Below, in pieces: positions 1 through 11,280 of a DNA stretch of 64,000 nucleotides. Position numbers and translations under genes: made by a program. Each line of letters opens with the position of its first letter. The stretch's first letter is position 1. The stretch comes from Macrostomum hystrix (Eukaryota; Platyhelminthes; Macrostomidae): NCBI GenBank assembly GCA_950097015.1, contig CATNEN010000038.1, forward strand, positions 16,176,001 to 16,240,000, read 5' to 3'. The notes under the pieces are model-generated. The model was given only the letters and a program-made list of their open reading frames with translations, was not told the origin of the DNA and searched no databases.

Positions 1-247
1 TTCGATTACTTTCTATTGCTAGGTATAATATTTTTATCTTACTAGTCTAGTCCTTACGACTGGACCGCTGCCTCAATTATTGGCTTACCATATACCGTCG
101 CCTCAGTCAAATGTAATCTTATTTCCTTTTCCGGTACTTTCGTTTCTTGATTTTTTCTGAAATAAAATTGTCTAAAAGCCGGCACATACATGCATATAAG
201 GGGCGTTAACTGAATAATTCAATGGCCACAAACTTAACGGTTTACAG

Positions 248-1421
248 CCGAATTAATTCGTCAAAGGGGCTGGTCCGTGCGCTGCATACCGACTTCCTAC
301 CAGGTGAGAAATTTTGTTTGAGAACGCATTGTCCAGATAACTAAAGACCTTTGGCTTATGTTGAATCGTCCGTACAGGCCAAACAGCTGATTCTGGAGCG
401 CGGCCTTCGCCTATTCGAACTCGAACACTGCGACGAGGAGCTCGACTGGTCGGTTGACAGCGCCGACGAAGTCGACTCCGATCTCAACCTGATTAAAGGC
501 GGCGGCGGCTGCCTACTGCAAGAGAAAATAGTGGACACCGCCGCACACACTCTGGTCATTGTGTGCGACGAGAGCAAGTACAGCGCCCAGTTTGGGCACA
601 AATGGAAGGGTGGCATCCCGCTGGAGGTGGTCCCGATGGCCTGGTCGCTGGTTAAGCGTCGAATCGAATGCCAATTCGGCGGCAGCGCATTGCTCAGGGA
701 GTCGCTGGGCAAATTGGTGAAAGCTTACGTTATAAGAATGTGTCCAAAAAGGGATTTTTCACCACAATCGCTAATCAAGTTACTTGCGCAATAGCCCAAC
801 GGTTGTACATCTGACCCAACTTGGCAAGGTGTCAATTTTTTTCTACTCCTTAAATTTAAATCTAACTTTAAATCATTACTTTAAAACCCGAAATCAGGGA
901 CCAGTGGTGACAGACAACGGTAATTTCATACTCGACTGGCACTTTGATCAGCAGCACAACTGGGAAGAGTTGGACTTTCAGCTGCACCAAATGCCCGGTG
1001 AGTCCTTCCCGAATCCTTCCATATCCTTCAGGCCTGTCCTTCCATATCCTTCAGGACTGTCCTTCCAAATCCTTCAGGACTGTCCTTCCATATCCTTCAG
1101 GACTGTCCTTCCATATCCTTCAGGACTGTTCCCCTAAATCCTTCAGGTCTGTCTATCCATATCCTTCAGGACTGTCCTTCCATATCCTTCAGGACTGTCC
1201 TTCCATATCCTTCAGGACTGTCCATCCAAATCCTTCAGGACTGTCCATCCAAATCCTTCAGGACGACTGTCCTTCCATATCAACTCCCTCGGGACTCATT
1301 TGACATTGTAACTGACCAAATCCACGCAGGTGTTATTGAAACCGGCCTATTCATTCAGCTGGCCTCCAAGATCTACGTTGGCAACATGGACGGCTCCGTC
1401 AACCGCTTGGTGCTCAAATGA
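248..1421 (+). CDS. RPIA: Ribose-5-phosphate isomerase A (3' exons)
   Basis: Interconverts ribose-5-phosphate and ribulose-5-phosphate in the non-oxidative pentose phosphate pathway (cytosol). Exons read as 248-303, 378-716, 898-997 and 1330-1421; phases join without conflict. The first carries the CIPTS-type segment (RCIPTSYQ) that precedes AKQLIL in the second. The second carries [19 protein letters not shown], matching the family signature around the active-site Asp-Glu and Lys. The third reads [14 protein letters not shown] and the fourth [12 protein letters not shown], then a stop at 1419-1421. All are standard RPIA blocks in order. The 5' exons are not seen in bases 1-247 and probably lie upstream of the window. 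Intron 1 is only 74 bp; intron 3 is filled by a 24-bp minisatellite. Identification is strong; exact junctions are inferred. Confidence 0.92.
1005..1275 (+). repeat. 24-bp minisatellite in RPIA intron 3
   Basis: About eleven imperfect copies of a unit containing TCCTTCAGGACTG followed by TCCTTCCATA. The array starts a few bases after the intron donor at 998 and ends about 55 bp before the acceptor. It is stop-poor in the forward frames, so the reading frames across it are not genes. Confidence 0.9.
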
Positions 1422-1517
1422 ATTTGCTAACTAAAATAGATTTGAGTACGTTTGTCCACGGCGCGACCATAGTATTACAATTTAAATTAGTTAATAATCC
1501 ATTAAAAGCGCTTTATA

Positions 1518-1523
1518 AATAAA
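1518..1523 (+). promoter_or_regulatory. Poly(A) signal of RPIA
   Basis: Canonical AATAAA about 97 bases after the RPIA stop codon, in AT-rich sequence. It is the first canonical hexamer downstream. Confidence 0.6.
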
Positions 1524-2217
1524 GCAAAAAATCGTCAATCGTCAAAAAATCAACAACTTTTCTTTGTTGTATCAAATTGTTCATAGAACATCTCTATAGT
1601 CGAATTAAGATTATAAAGTCGCAAAAATTTCACCCTTTTAATCTATGCATAATAAATCTTTAATCTAGTCAATTATATATTAATAAATGCATTTTATCGT
1701 GAAATTAAATATTTTGTAGAATGCTTATGATGAAATTGACTAGTAATTGCTTTTTATAGTGTTATTGGGCCCTTTTACCTATGCTTTGTTCTACTTCACT
1801 ATCACTATTACGCCTACATGTAGTTGCCGTTTAGTTGGTATTGCACCTGTGTTTTACAACTTATAGTTTAAATCAATCAAATATGTATTATTAGCTGCAG
1901 CTCGTCTAGTTTCACTACTAACCAGATTAATGAAATAATTCACAAAACAAAATAAAAATCTTACAGTTTATTTGAACTGTAATTTCCTACCCAAAGCTTC
2001 CTAGCAAAAAGAAATACACAAGGCACCAGTGAAAGCAGGTGAAAAAGAAGTATATAGATGAAGGAATATAATGAACTGCTACTCTTACCTGGAGTTATTA
2101 TTTCTTTGCTCGCTTTTACTGCATTTTTTCAACCTACCGGTTCATTACGACATTTGTTGATTGTCTCTGAAACATATTACGAGTATATCGAACATATAAT
2201 ACTATGGATACTATTTA
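1524..2217. other. AT-rich spacer, no gene seen
   Basis: Spacer downstream of RPIA. I see no convincing exon, RNA gene or repeat in it on either strand. Confidence 0.6.
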
Positions 2218-2804
2218 CCAATCGTAAACTGCGGCCCGCAGGCCAAATGCGGCCATAGAAGCTCTCGTATCCTCTCTCCCGTGTCTCATCTCTCATCAGT
2301 CTAGTCTCTCCCGTCTTTCATCTCTCATCAGTCTCGTCTCTCCCGTGTCTCATCTCTCCTGTGTCTTATCTCTCCCGTGTCTCATCTCTCATCAGTCTCG
2401 TCTCTCCCGTGTCTCATCTCTCATCAGTCTCATCTCTCATCAGTCTCATCTCTCATCAGTCTCGTCTCTCCCGTGTCTCATCTCTCATCAGTCTCGTCTC
2501 TCCCGTGTCTCATCTCTCATCAGTCTCGTCTCTCCCGCGCCTCATCTCTACCGTGTCTCATCTCTCATCAGTCTCGTCTCTCCCGTGTCTCATCTCTCCC
2601 GTGTCTCATCTCTCCTGTGTCTTATCTCTCCCGTGTCTCATCTCTCCTGTGTCTTATCTCTCCCGTGTCTCATCTCTCATCAGTCTCATCTCTCATCAGT
2701 CTCGTCTCTCCCGTGTCTCATCTCTCCCGTGTCTCAGTCTATGCGGCACGCATTTCGCATCAATAGGTTTTGGCCCGCTAGCTAATAAAGTTAGCCAACA
2801 CCTG
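2218..2804. mobile_element. Degraded hAT-type MITE filled with a 16-bp minisatellite
   Basis: The right end, read on the minus strand from 2804 (CAGGTGTTGGCTAACTT, then TTATTAGC and CGGGCC), closely resembles the terminal sequence of the intact MITE at 35853-36307. The left end near 2218-2245 has a related AAACTGCGGCCCGC core but is eroded, and I find no clean 8-bp duplication. The centre (about 2270-2740) is an array of TCTCCCGTGTCTCATC variants. Element identity is an inference from the right end. Confidence 0.6.
2265..2745 (+). repeat. 16-bp C/T-rich minisatellite
   Basis: About 30 units of TCTCCCGTGTCTCATC alternating with TCTCATCAGTCTCGTC, one strand almost purely C/T. Related units occur at 31440-32250, 33210-35165 and (reverse strand) 35935-36220. 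Three overlapping open frames here are artefacts of the repeat. Confidence 0.93.
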
Positions 2805-3305
2805 CTTAAGTAGCTTGATCAGAATATGAAAAAATATCTAAGTGTAGCACTCCATTCTACTTCTATGTTGTGATTTGAACTTAAAGATAATGCGTAAGCT
2901 ACGATTATATTGATAGACAGCTAGATATAGAATAATAAAGAAATGTGAAAACGTGAAAAATAGGAGTTGAACTATAAACAAAAAGTATAAATAAGGATCT
3001 TCAATAGGAGCAGATATATAAGTATTGGATGGAAATCTAAAGATTTTTTCAGTAAACTTTACAGTACAGACTAATAAGTAATTTGGCATCAAAAGCAGAC
3101 TATATCTGATTCACAAAATACTTACATAGAAAACACAAATTACAATGAGTTGAGGCGGTAACTAGAATAGCCATATGACACAAGGCAGCTGATAAACCAG
3201 TTTTAATGTGGCAGACGGCAAGTTACCGAAAAAATGAAGTTTCATTTACGCTGACCTAAGTATGAACTAATGCTCATTTTCTGTTCAACTGCTGCTGTTT
3301 TCAAT
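2805..3305. other. AT-rich spacer between MITE and GT61 gene
   Basis: No exon-like or repeated sequence recognised. It should contain the 3' untranslated region of the minus-strand glycosyltransferase gene that ends at 3306. Confidence 0.5.
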
Positions 3306-6245
3306 TCACAATGAGCAACCCATTTGGTTGAGCACATTGGTCAATAGTTTGGTTACAACACCCTGTGGCACGTGTGTCCGATGATCGGCTAGCTCATTAG
3401 CAGGGTCTGTGTTTACCCATCGATCGTAGGCTAGGCCACGCCATCTGGCCATGGCGTTGAAGTGAATGTTGCCAGGGCTCCAATAGTTGGGGTACAGCTC
3501 CATCAGACCAGAGCCAAGCGGCAGGAATAGGGTGTGCGACAGGGCCGCTCCGTGCATGCCCGCCAGGATCTGCGGAATGAATAAACAAAAACTGTCATAG
3601 AGTGGCGATGATTAGGCCAAGACTGTCATAGAGTGGCGATGGTTAGGCCAAGACTGTCATATAGTGGCGATGATTAGGCCAAGACTGTCATAGAGTGGTG
3701 ATGATTAGGCCAAGACTGTCATAGAGTGGCGATGGTTAGGCCAAGACTGTCATAGAGTGGCGATGGTTAGGCCAAGACTGTCATATAGTGGCGATGATTA
3801 GGCCAAGACTGTCATATAGTGGCGATGATTAGGCCAAGACTGTCATAGAGTGGCGATGCTTAGGCCAAGGGTCAGATATGTTCATGAGGATGCTACGAGA
3901 TTTAAATCTCGTAGATTATTAAACAGACCTGAACGCCTGAAATGAGCCTGAGCTGATCTCGGAATTCCATGTTCTCCAGGGCGGCACTGGTCACTTTGAG
4001 TCTGAGCTTAGGAAAAGCGGCAGCAGCCTCAGCCAGTAGCTGATCCTCGTTGGCCACTTTGCGTACAACGCTTCCCTTGGGATTTCTCGGATGAGCAACA
4101 TAGTCTCTGCGCCAGACGAATAACAGTCGAATGTCTGTACAATTTCGGCCCGCTGTAGTCAGCGACCCGGTATCGGCGGCGGCCGATGTCAAACCGTGGC
4201 GCGATAGAAAGAATCGACGGAACGGTTCGTGCAACGGCAGGCTGGGCCGATTGTGCTGGTGCATGGGCGCGTCGTAGCTCATCATCACCCAGATGAGGTC
4301 GGTTAGCGACTACGCGATAGGACGAGTTTTTCAGCTATGTATAAGAATAATTATTATATAATTTATTACACCTGACCCCATTTGACCAAGGTGTGCGGCC
4401 GACAAAGTCGGTAATCGAACCCCCGACCTTCAAGTCGTGAGACCGACGCTCAAAAAACTCTAGGCTATATAGCTGGGTGAACAGAAGAACTAAGAATTAA
4501 TAAAGCATATTGTCTCACTTGGACTGGGATTCAAACTATCGAACTTTGACGAAATTCTAACTCCTATGTAACAATCTGCATGTATTGTAAACCAACAACA
4601 CAAATACAATTTTAGCCTAGAAAAAAATCACCCACATAGCGACAATAGATTACTTTGTAGTAATAGAAGTTGTAATCACGGGGATTGTAGCCTAGTGGAT
4701 AGAGCGTCGGACCCACGACTAAAAGGTCAGGGGTTCGATTCTCGACTCCACTAGAACAATTTGTGGATAAAGCGTTGGATCCACGACTTGAAGGTCGGGG
4801 GTTCGATTCCCGACTCCAACTAGAACTATTTGTGCCCTTTAACATGACACATAACAATGCATCGCTTTAGTTCACCCAGATGTTAAATTAGTTGGGGTAA
4901 TTAAGGGTCACCCCAGTCGGCTGTCCATCTGGCCCGATTGGGGCAGGTGTAATTAATCTTATTATTATGACTGCCTGTTTTATAAATCGATAAATTCCAA
5001 ATCACCTGAGGGCTGCCATCCAGTTCGCCAAATCGAACCACGCGGCCAAACAGACTGCGCCAGATGCCATCTAGTGAGCCTTTAGGATGGCCGTCAATGA
5101 TGAGCACAGTAGCATTAGCCGGATTGATGCCATAGTAGATACAGGCCACAAATGCGTTATAGAAGTCGGTCATGCTGTGATACAAGTTAGCGTATTCGTA
5201 TCGTGTCACAGCCAGCACTGGGCCATTGTCCAGTCCAGCTCGCGATTTCAATGTCGAATCAGACAGACGCAGCTGGTTGAATTCCGCCTCGCCAATGGTG
5301 GTTGTCGCCGGCAGATAGTGCGTGTTAAGATGCGATTTCGGATTTTGAAATTGGCTAACAAAATCTTGAATTTTAACACCCGATTGTTTCTCTGGACAGA
5401 CTACGCGAAATGCGCCGGGTTTTAGGGTCCAGTACTCGGAGTTCTCTGATTGGTTGAGAACCTGCGTAGGTTGATAATGGAAAGCTTTAGAACAACTGCA
5501 CAACGAACTACTCGTAGATTATAACTAATTAGATGACGAAGAATTTAACTATGCAACTAAGATTCCAGCTAGGGTGGAAGAGCGATTAATGCTTTTGCCT
5601 TCCGCACAATAGCACGTCCCTCAGCTCGATTTCGCGGCGAGACCACATAAATTGGGGCGCAGCCGCGGAGGGAGAACTTGGAACACTGCCTAAGGAGTCG
5701 TCGAAATGGGCAGAATTGCCTCCTCGCTGGTCTAGCGTAGACCCGCAGCAGCCCTCCTGCAATTATTATCTTCTAATACTATTGTTTACCTAAAGCTGCC
5801 AATAGAGCACAAATACCTCGGAGATCTCTTCGCCACCCTTGCGGCCAGAGCCCTGTCTAGAGTCCACAACCACACCGCCAAGCAGTCGAGCGAAGCCGGC
5901 CGGCACAATAAGCAAATTGTGCGAACAATAATGCTTCTCAGAGGCACGCCAATCTCTTAGCTGGCGCTCCTCTTGCAATGGATCGCCAAAGGACCAATCA
6001 GAGTTGGCCCTGCCACTGCCTGACCCAGTAGCATTGCTGAGTCGATCATTTGATTGAACCCTAGGCAATAGCAGCCGCTGCATTTTTGCGTCTAAAGAAT
6101 CCAATTCAAATGAGTCGGCATTGTTCCTATTCAATGCGCCAGCCTGATGCCTCCGATCTGATATTGTGTACCAGAGAGACAGGGCAAACCACAGCATACT
6201 CAAGCAGGCCAGAGATTTGATTAACTTGCCAGCTGATATGCGCAT
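3306..6245 (-). CDS. GT61 beta-1,2-xylosyltransferase-like glycosyltransferase
   Basis: Predicted to add xylose in beta-1,2 linkage to the core mannose of N-glycans in the Golgi. Four exons: 6245-5817, 5461-5006, 4309-3929 and 3569-3306, all phase 0, giving about 509 residues, the usual size of the family. The start ATG is followed by a short basic cytosolic stretch and a single membrane segment (about residues 10-28), typical of a type II Golgi enzyme. Family blocks seen: NLYHSMTDFYNAFVA and VLIIDGHPKGSLD in exon 2, DLIWV in exon 3, and GMHGAALSHTLFLP at the start of exon 4. EOGT and POMGNT2 share the GT61 fold, but the NLYH/DGH blocks resemble plant xylosyltransferase best and there is no C-terminal FnIII domain. 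Substrate is inferred. Intron 2 holds SINE pieces and intron 3 a 31-bp minisatellite. Confidence 0.85.
3583..3868 (+). repeat. 31-bp minisatellite in GT61 intron 3
   Basis: About nine head-to-tail units containing ACTGTCATAGAGTGGCGATG then ATTAGGCCAAG, nearly identical to each other, lying just upstream (in gene sense) of the final exon. The copies differ mostly at AGAG/ATAG and ATG ATT/ATG GTT positions. Confidence 0.95.
4366..4470 (-). repeat. SINE A fragment (tRNA-like head, minus orientation)
   Basis: Read on the minus strand it contains GGTCGGGGGTTCGATTACC, a box-B-like element, next to a sequence related to the tail of the SINE copy at 32968-33206. It lies within GT61 intron 2. Confidence 0.6.
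4672..4950 (+). repeat. SINE A copies with tRNA-like promoter boxes
   Basis: 4688-4750 has an A-box match (TAGCCTAGTGG) and a B box (GGTTCGATTCT) 40 bases on. A second partial head follows at about 4757-4825 with GGTTCGATTCC. The end near 4901-4950 has the SINE A tail, CATCTGGCCCGATTGGGGCAGG. Acceptor-stem pairing is not evident, so these are tRNA-derived SINE heads rather than functional tRNA genes. They lie in GT61 intron 2. Confidence 0.65.
5620..5775 (+). repeat. SINE B fragment, internally deleted
   Basis: Contains GGGGCGCAGCCGCGGAGGGA, GAAATGGGCAGAATTGCCTC and CAGCCCTCCTGCAATTATTA, all matching the full-length SINE B at 56933-57313. The middle (the LINE-like CA-rich segment) is missing. 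It lies in intron 1 of the GT61 gene. Confidence 0.75.
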
Positions 6246-6954
6246 ATTTGCAACTGGAATTTTTTGACACTATACATTAGAAATGCTTTTTAAAGGTCTA
6301 AACTATCATAAAAATACAGTGAAACAAAACTTTCCAAAAGCAAACTTAACGAATTATTTTGTATTTACTATAGTTGCATCAAGCATCATATACAAATACA
6401 AGCATACAATGATTCAGATAAAATCATGTGTAGAATTAAGGATAATTAATCTGTGCCAACAAAACTGAAGTGCAATCAGTGAGCTTTGATGTCTTTCTAT
6501 TACTAGGCTGAGTTAGCTCAGCTCAAATCATAGCTAATATGTTCATAACATTTTAATAGTAAAATTTCAGTTTTTTCTACCTTTTGAGTTTATTCATTGC
6601 CTCATATCAGAATCATCAATAAAATATTACTTACTCAATTTAGTAGGTTAACTGCCATTTAGCCTATATTTCTGTAGCTAGAACTAAATTTACTCCTCAG
6701 TTGGTCACTTATAAAATGTTTACTGCAGTGTAAGATTACACCAAAATCACATAGTTTACAAAATAAACTTTAGTTCGGCTTTCATACATGTACAATTGCA
6801 AAAAACACATTAGCAATACAACTTGACTTTGGCCACTAATGTGAATTGATTTACTTTTGCAAGTTACCACAATTAGAATTTTTATACACACATTGATCCT
6901 GCAAATATATTTTTTCTCTGCATTTTTGTACCTTATTAGCAGGTTGTTGTGCAG
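6246..6954. other. AT-rich upstream region of the GT61 gene
   Basis: Very AT-rich sequence between the GT61 start codon and the retrotransposon LTR. It presumably holds the promoter and 5' untranslated region. I recognise no TATA box in a convincing position and no coding sequence. Confidence 0.45.
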
Positions 6955-7159
6955 TGTCAAAGCAGCCCGGCCCTAACGGCTTTCTCTCTTCTTCTTCTGT
7001 CTATGGTCCCGTTAAGCTAAGCTTCGCCTCAACTGTTGCACCCCTTTTACCCCCCCCAAGCTAAACGTAAGAGTGACTACACGGCTTATTCGCACGCGCG
7101 GCTTTAACCCAAATACACTCGTTATATTCGCTATAAGAAGCTTCCTTTGAGTCTTGACA
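6955..7159 (+). repeat. 5' LTR of a gypsy-type retrotransposon
   Basis: A 205-bp LTR that begins TGTCAA and ends TTGACA, perfect short inverted termini. From 6967 on it is repeated at 9054-9246 with a constant offset of 2087 and no difference that I can see. The first 12 bases (6955-6966) are absent from the 3' copy because of the internal deletion junction. Confidence 0.85.
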
Positions 7160-9053
7160 ATGGCGTCGCGGCTTGGCGACCTTTTTCTCGGCGATGCCGA
7201 CCGTGCACTGATGTGGCTCAAGGCCTTCAATGCTCTGGCCCGCGCCAAGAAGTGGACCGACTCGACCGAATCCCGACAAGTCGCAGACAATTTTTTGGCA
7301 TCCTGCGGACTGCCTGCTTTGGAGAAGCTGACTCATCTCGTCGCTCCGAAGGAGATCGACAAGCTGACCTTCCAAGAGATCGAGACAGCCCTGGTGTCCT
7401 ACTTACAACCTCAGAAGCGCCTCATTGTCGCCGAAAGAACCGACTTTTTCTCAATTCGTCAGAAAGCTGCTGAGCCGATAGCAGACTATTTAGCTCGCAT
7501 GAGGAAAGCAGCAACGCACTGCGCCTTTGACTCTCTGAAGGACTGCGCCAGTCCCGCAGAGGAGCTGGTGCGGCTTACTCTCATTTCTGGACTGTACAAC
7601 CCTGAGCATCAACGGCGCATTCTCGGTGCAATGCAAACCAAGGATCAGACAATCTCGGAGATTGTTGACCTCATTCGAAGTTGTGAACAGATCAACACGT
7701 TTGTTCAAACCTGTAACTCGGTGCCCCCGGTAGGCCCGGCTGGCCCATTGTCGCCGCCAGCCCAACATAATGCGGCCACTGACGAATCGGTGCACTACTC
7801 CAAAGGTGGACGGCCAACTTCCAATGGTCAGCGCATCGAGGGCTGCAAGTACTGTGGCGGATCCCATCACGCAGGCAAGTGCCCGGCATATGGCAAGACC
7901 TGTTCCAAGTGCTCCAAGCGCAACCACTTTGCTGCCGTATGCCGCTCTGCTCTGACTAGCAAATCCGTACATCACGCGGATGTTCCATCCGATGCATCGA
8001 TGACGCCCGAGCCCTCGAAGATCCTGCATCTTATGGACGTTGATCTGGTCAACGCAATCGAAGTTGCATCTGAGACACTTCTTGTAGACGGCGCCAAGGT
8101 ACCAATGCAAGTGGATACCGGTGCATCCGTCTCCGTGCTTTCTAGCACAATCTGGGAGTCTCTGGGCAGGCCCCCACTGCAAAAGAGTCACCGACGCCTC
8201 GAGGCCTACGACGGCCACACCCTAAAGACTCTCGGCAAGCTGTGCTCTACCGTCGAGATGCGGGGTAGGTTACACCCCGCCGAATTCGTCGTGGTTTCGT
8301 CTTTGAAGCCGTTCGGCCTCCTTGGCCGTGATCTTTTAGATTCCGACTCTCTCTTTCACACCAACTCTCAAGCTCCGAGCCCCACAGTTGCAGCTACAAC
8401 GCTGCCCACCATCAAGGGCATCAAGGCACAGATGGAGCTGGTTGAAGGCGCTCGATACCAGTTCTGCCGTGCTCGTCCGGTTCCAATCGCACTAGAGAAG
8501 CAAGTCAACGCAGAGTTGGACCGGCTGCAGCAGCTTGGCATCATCGAGCCTGTGGAGGGTCCTGTGAGCAACGCTTCTCCGGTCGTCTGGATCAAGAAGG
8601 ACGGGACGTTGCGCATGTGCGCCGATTACAAGGTCCATGTGAACGACAAAATAAAGCCAGAGTCATACCCTATTCCAAGCATCGAGCACCTCTTTGGCAA
8701 GTTAAAGAATACCAAGAAGTTTGCCAAGATTGATCTGAGGTCGGCTTACTGGCAGATCGAGCTGGACAAATCCGCCCAAGGCATCTCTATCATCAATACC
8801 TCGCGAGGCCTATACCGCGTCAAACGCCTTCAGATGGGCATGAAAAACGCTTCATTCATTTTTCAACGCACAATGGAGAGCATCCTCTCCGACTTGAAGG
8901 GACTACTGATCTATCAAGACGACATCATGGTCTATGCTGAGAACGTTGAAGCACTCCAGAAGCGTCTGAAAGCAGTCAAAACGCGCCTGGCCGAAAAAAA
9001 GGTAACGGTCAATGAAGACAAATGTACAGGCATTTGCGATAACGATTTCATAT
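7160..9053 (+). CDS. Gag-Pol of a truncated Ty3/gypsy-type retrotransposon
   Basis: One open frame of 631 codons from the ATG immediately after the 5' LTR to the 3' LTR junction. Order: Gag-like region (about residues 1-225); two zinc knuckles at about 228-260 (CKYCGGSHHAGKC and CSKCSKRNHFAAVC); aspartic protease with VDTGAS at about 317; reverse transcriptase from about 450, with the YQDD catalytic motif near 584. Overall it resembles the K02A2.6-like gypsy polyproteins common in invertebrates. The frame runs out of RT directly into LTR sequence at 9054, so RNase H and integrase are missing; the open frame continues for about 33 codons in the LTR. No internal stop or frameshift. The element could move only with help from an intact relative. 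Confidence 0.9.
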
Positions 9054-9246
9054 CCGGCCCTAACGGCTTTCTCTCTTCTTCTTCTGTCTATGGTCCCGTT
9101 AAGCTAAGCTTCGCCTCAACTGTTGCACCCCTTTTACCCCCCCCAAGCTAAACGTAAGAGTGACTACACGGCTTATTCGCACGCGCGGCTTTAACCCAAA
9201 TACACTCGTTATATTCGCTATAAGAAGCTTCCTTTGAGTCTTGACA
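9054..9246 (+). repeat. 3' LTR (lacks its first 12 bases)
   Basis: Matches 6967-7159 base for base as far as I can read, ending TTGACA at 9246. The left border is the deletion breakpoint within pol. Flanks of the whole element share only CAG on each side (6952-6954 and 9247-9249), so a target duplication is unproven. Confidence 0.88.
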
Positions 9247-10464
9247 CAGGTAAAGGGAAATAGCAGATATAGTGGGTAATTCCATGAGAAGGTCATGAAT
9301 GGGTCATAATTTTTTGCTTTATTTCTAAAAGTTTATATTTCTATTTGTATATAATTTTAAACATATTTATCTACCTCCTCTATTTAGGTTTATATTTTTT
9401 GTTTTGATCATAGTACCCCTACAATCATTTCAATGTTCCACAGGACATTACAAAAATTGAATCTAGTTTTCATTAAGGAACTAACTAGTCTTAAATTTAA
9501 CTCAGAGAATAAATATAAAAATAGCTTAACTTTATTGTATCTAAAAACTGAAATAAAAAAGTTTTATGACCTAACATATTTCTTTTTATCATAACTTTTG
9601 ATTTGAAAAGTTTAGGCTTTGCTTTTTTAAAGTTAAAAAAACGACCATCATTTTTTATGAAAAGTTGTTATACCAAGTTTAAAAGGCTTGTGAAGTGATT
9701 TTTTGCTAAACTATTTTCTTAGCCTATATCTATGTTAAATTGTCATTTTTGTTAGCATGTGATAAGTTTAATATGCACGTTTTAAACAGTACAGTATTAA
9801 ACAGTATTAAACAGTAATAAACAGTTGTTTATAACTGTTTATCTAGATATTGTTTACTACAACAAAAAATTGATTGAGACAAAATTTACGTAGAAAATTT
9901 AAATATCAACTTTCACCAAAAACGACCATCATTGAAAGTGTCTGTCTGCTAAATTAACACAGTAAATAAAAATTCTTTAAAATGTTCATTATCTTAATCT
10001 AGAGGTCACACCCATCAATAAAGAACATACAAAGTCTCGAGTTAGTTTGTCTTTGGTACAAATAATGATTATTATGTACACCAACACAATGACCGTCATC
10101 TCATGGAATTAGCCAAGCATTGATGGATCTCTTATATAGACCTACTCGTAATAGAGAATTGATCTAGGAAAAATGAGCTGTTGGTCTTCAAAAACACATT
10201 TGTGCATTTTATTTCTACAGATTCTAAATTCTTTCTGTAATCCAGTTTTTTTAAAATTCCAATAGAGCTCTAGCTATCATATTTAGCAGGCTTAACTTCA
10301 GGTGCATGGTCATTACATCTGCTGCCTTTTGATCTGCCAGCAGATAACATGACTATTTTGAAAGAGGATGAGAACTGTAAGAACAAATTATTCTAAAACA
10401 TTTCTTTTATTACAGAAAGTATATTTATGATTATGTTTATATAATTTTATTAAACATTTAATTT
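9247..10464. other. AT-rich spacer
   Basis: No exon-like sequence seen. The motif AAACGACCATCATT occurs twice (about 9640 and 9920), suggesting remnants of an old dispersed repeat. Confidence 0.45.
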
Positions 10465-10476
10465 TTGTTTTTTAGC

Positions 10477-10809
10477 ACCGTTCATAGAAATATTATCAGC
10501 ATTTTGAAGCAGTCTTTTGAGAAGAATATTTCAGTCTTCATGGCTTTAGCTTTCATGGATGATTCTGTTGTTTGCTATGCTTTCATTACAGCCAGGCAGC
10601 ATGCCCTTCAGTGTGACAGATGCAACCATTGGCAATGTTTGGAAATGGAAATGTTTGTTTCTGGATTTGTGTATTTACAGGATACTATTTTGGCCTGTTC
10701 GAGTCCCACCTTAGCAAGTACCTCTGGCGGCGCACCTATCTGGAGAAGACTTTCGGCAACTTTCTCTACTGGGTTGCCCATTATTATGGTGTTTAATATG
10801 GTAACGTGA
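10477..10809 (+). other. Possible coding remnant, unrecognised
   Basis: An open stretch encodes ARQHALQCDRCNHWQ with a Cys-x2-Cys pair, which recalls the zinc-binding segments of some transposon-derived proteins. There is no clear start, no splice context and no strong family match. I list it as an unassigned remnant only. Confidence 0.2.
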
Positions 10810-10979
10810 CTGCTGACTACTAGGGACTGACCTGTTTTACTTTGCTTTTTCTCATTTTTAAAACTCAAAACAATTTAATGCCGGAAACTAGGACACTGCC
10901 AACATATTTTATATGGTTGTAATAATATTATATTTAGTAGGTTTGTTTTTATTTGCATATTTGTTTATGTATTGGCACT

Positions 10980-11280
10980 GTAATATATATTGATGTAGAT
11001 TAAATATACAAAAATTGAAAATCCTTGACTTTTTCTTTGTATATATTATGTTTTAATATGTGTAATTTGCATAAATTTGCGTAAATTTGTTAATAGTTTG
11101 TTTTAATGTGAAAATAGGTTGTTTGAATGCACTGTAATTATTTTGTTTGAAACGATACAAAGTTAGTATAAATACAGGAGCGAAATCAAGGGAGAAACTA
11201 ACCTTGTTTGATACAGTTTGAAACAAAGTTCATATACAATACTCAGAATTGTGTTGTTTTATTCTTTCTAAAACATACAG
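10980..11280 (+). other. Candidate solo LTR or promoter with TATA box
   Basis: AT-rich block with TATAAATA at 11167-11174 about 30 bases before GGAGCGAAATCAAGGG, then a T-rich segment. This looks like the TATA-to-R layout of an LTR, but no second copy is present in the window and ends cannot be set. Confidence 0.2.

Noticed and set aside
4688..4755. tRNA gene
   Set aside because: A and B boxes are present but no paired acceptor stem or clear anticodon arm; copies occur elsewhere as part of a SINE.
6952..9249. CAG/CAG as target-site duplication of the gypsy element
   Set aside because: Three bases are too few; gypsy-type elements usually leave four to six, so this may be chance.
10465..10868. 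Small gene on either strand
   Set aside because: No family match, no consistent start or splice sites; kept only as a low-confidence remnant.
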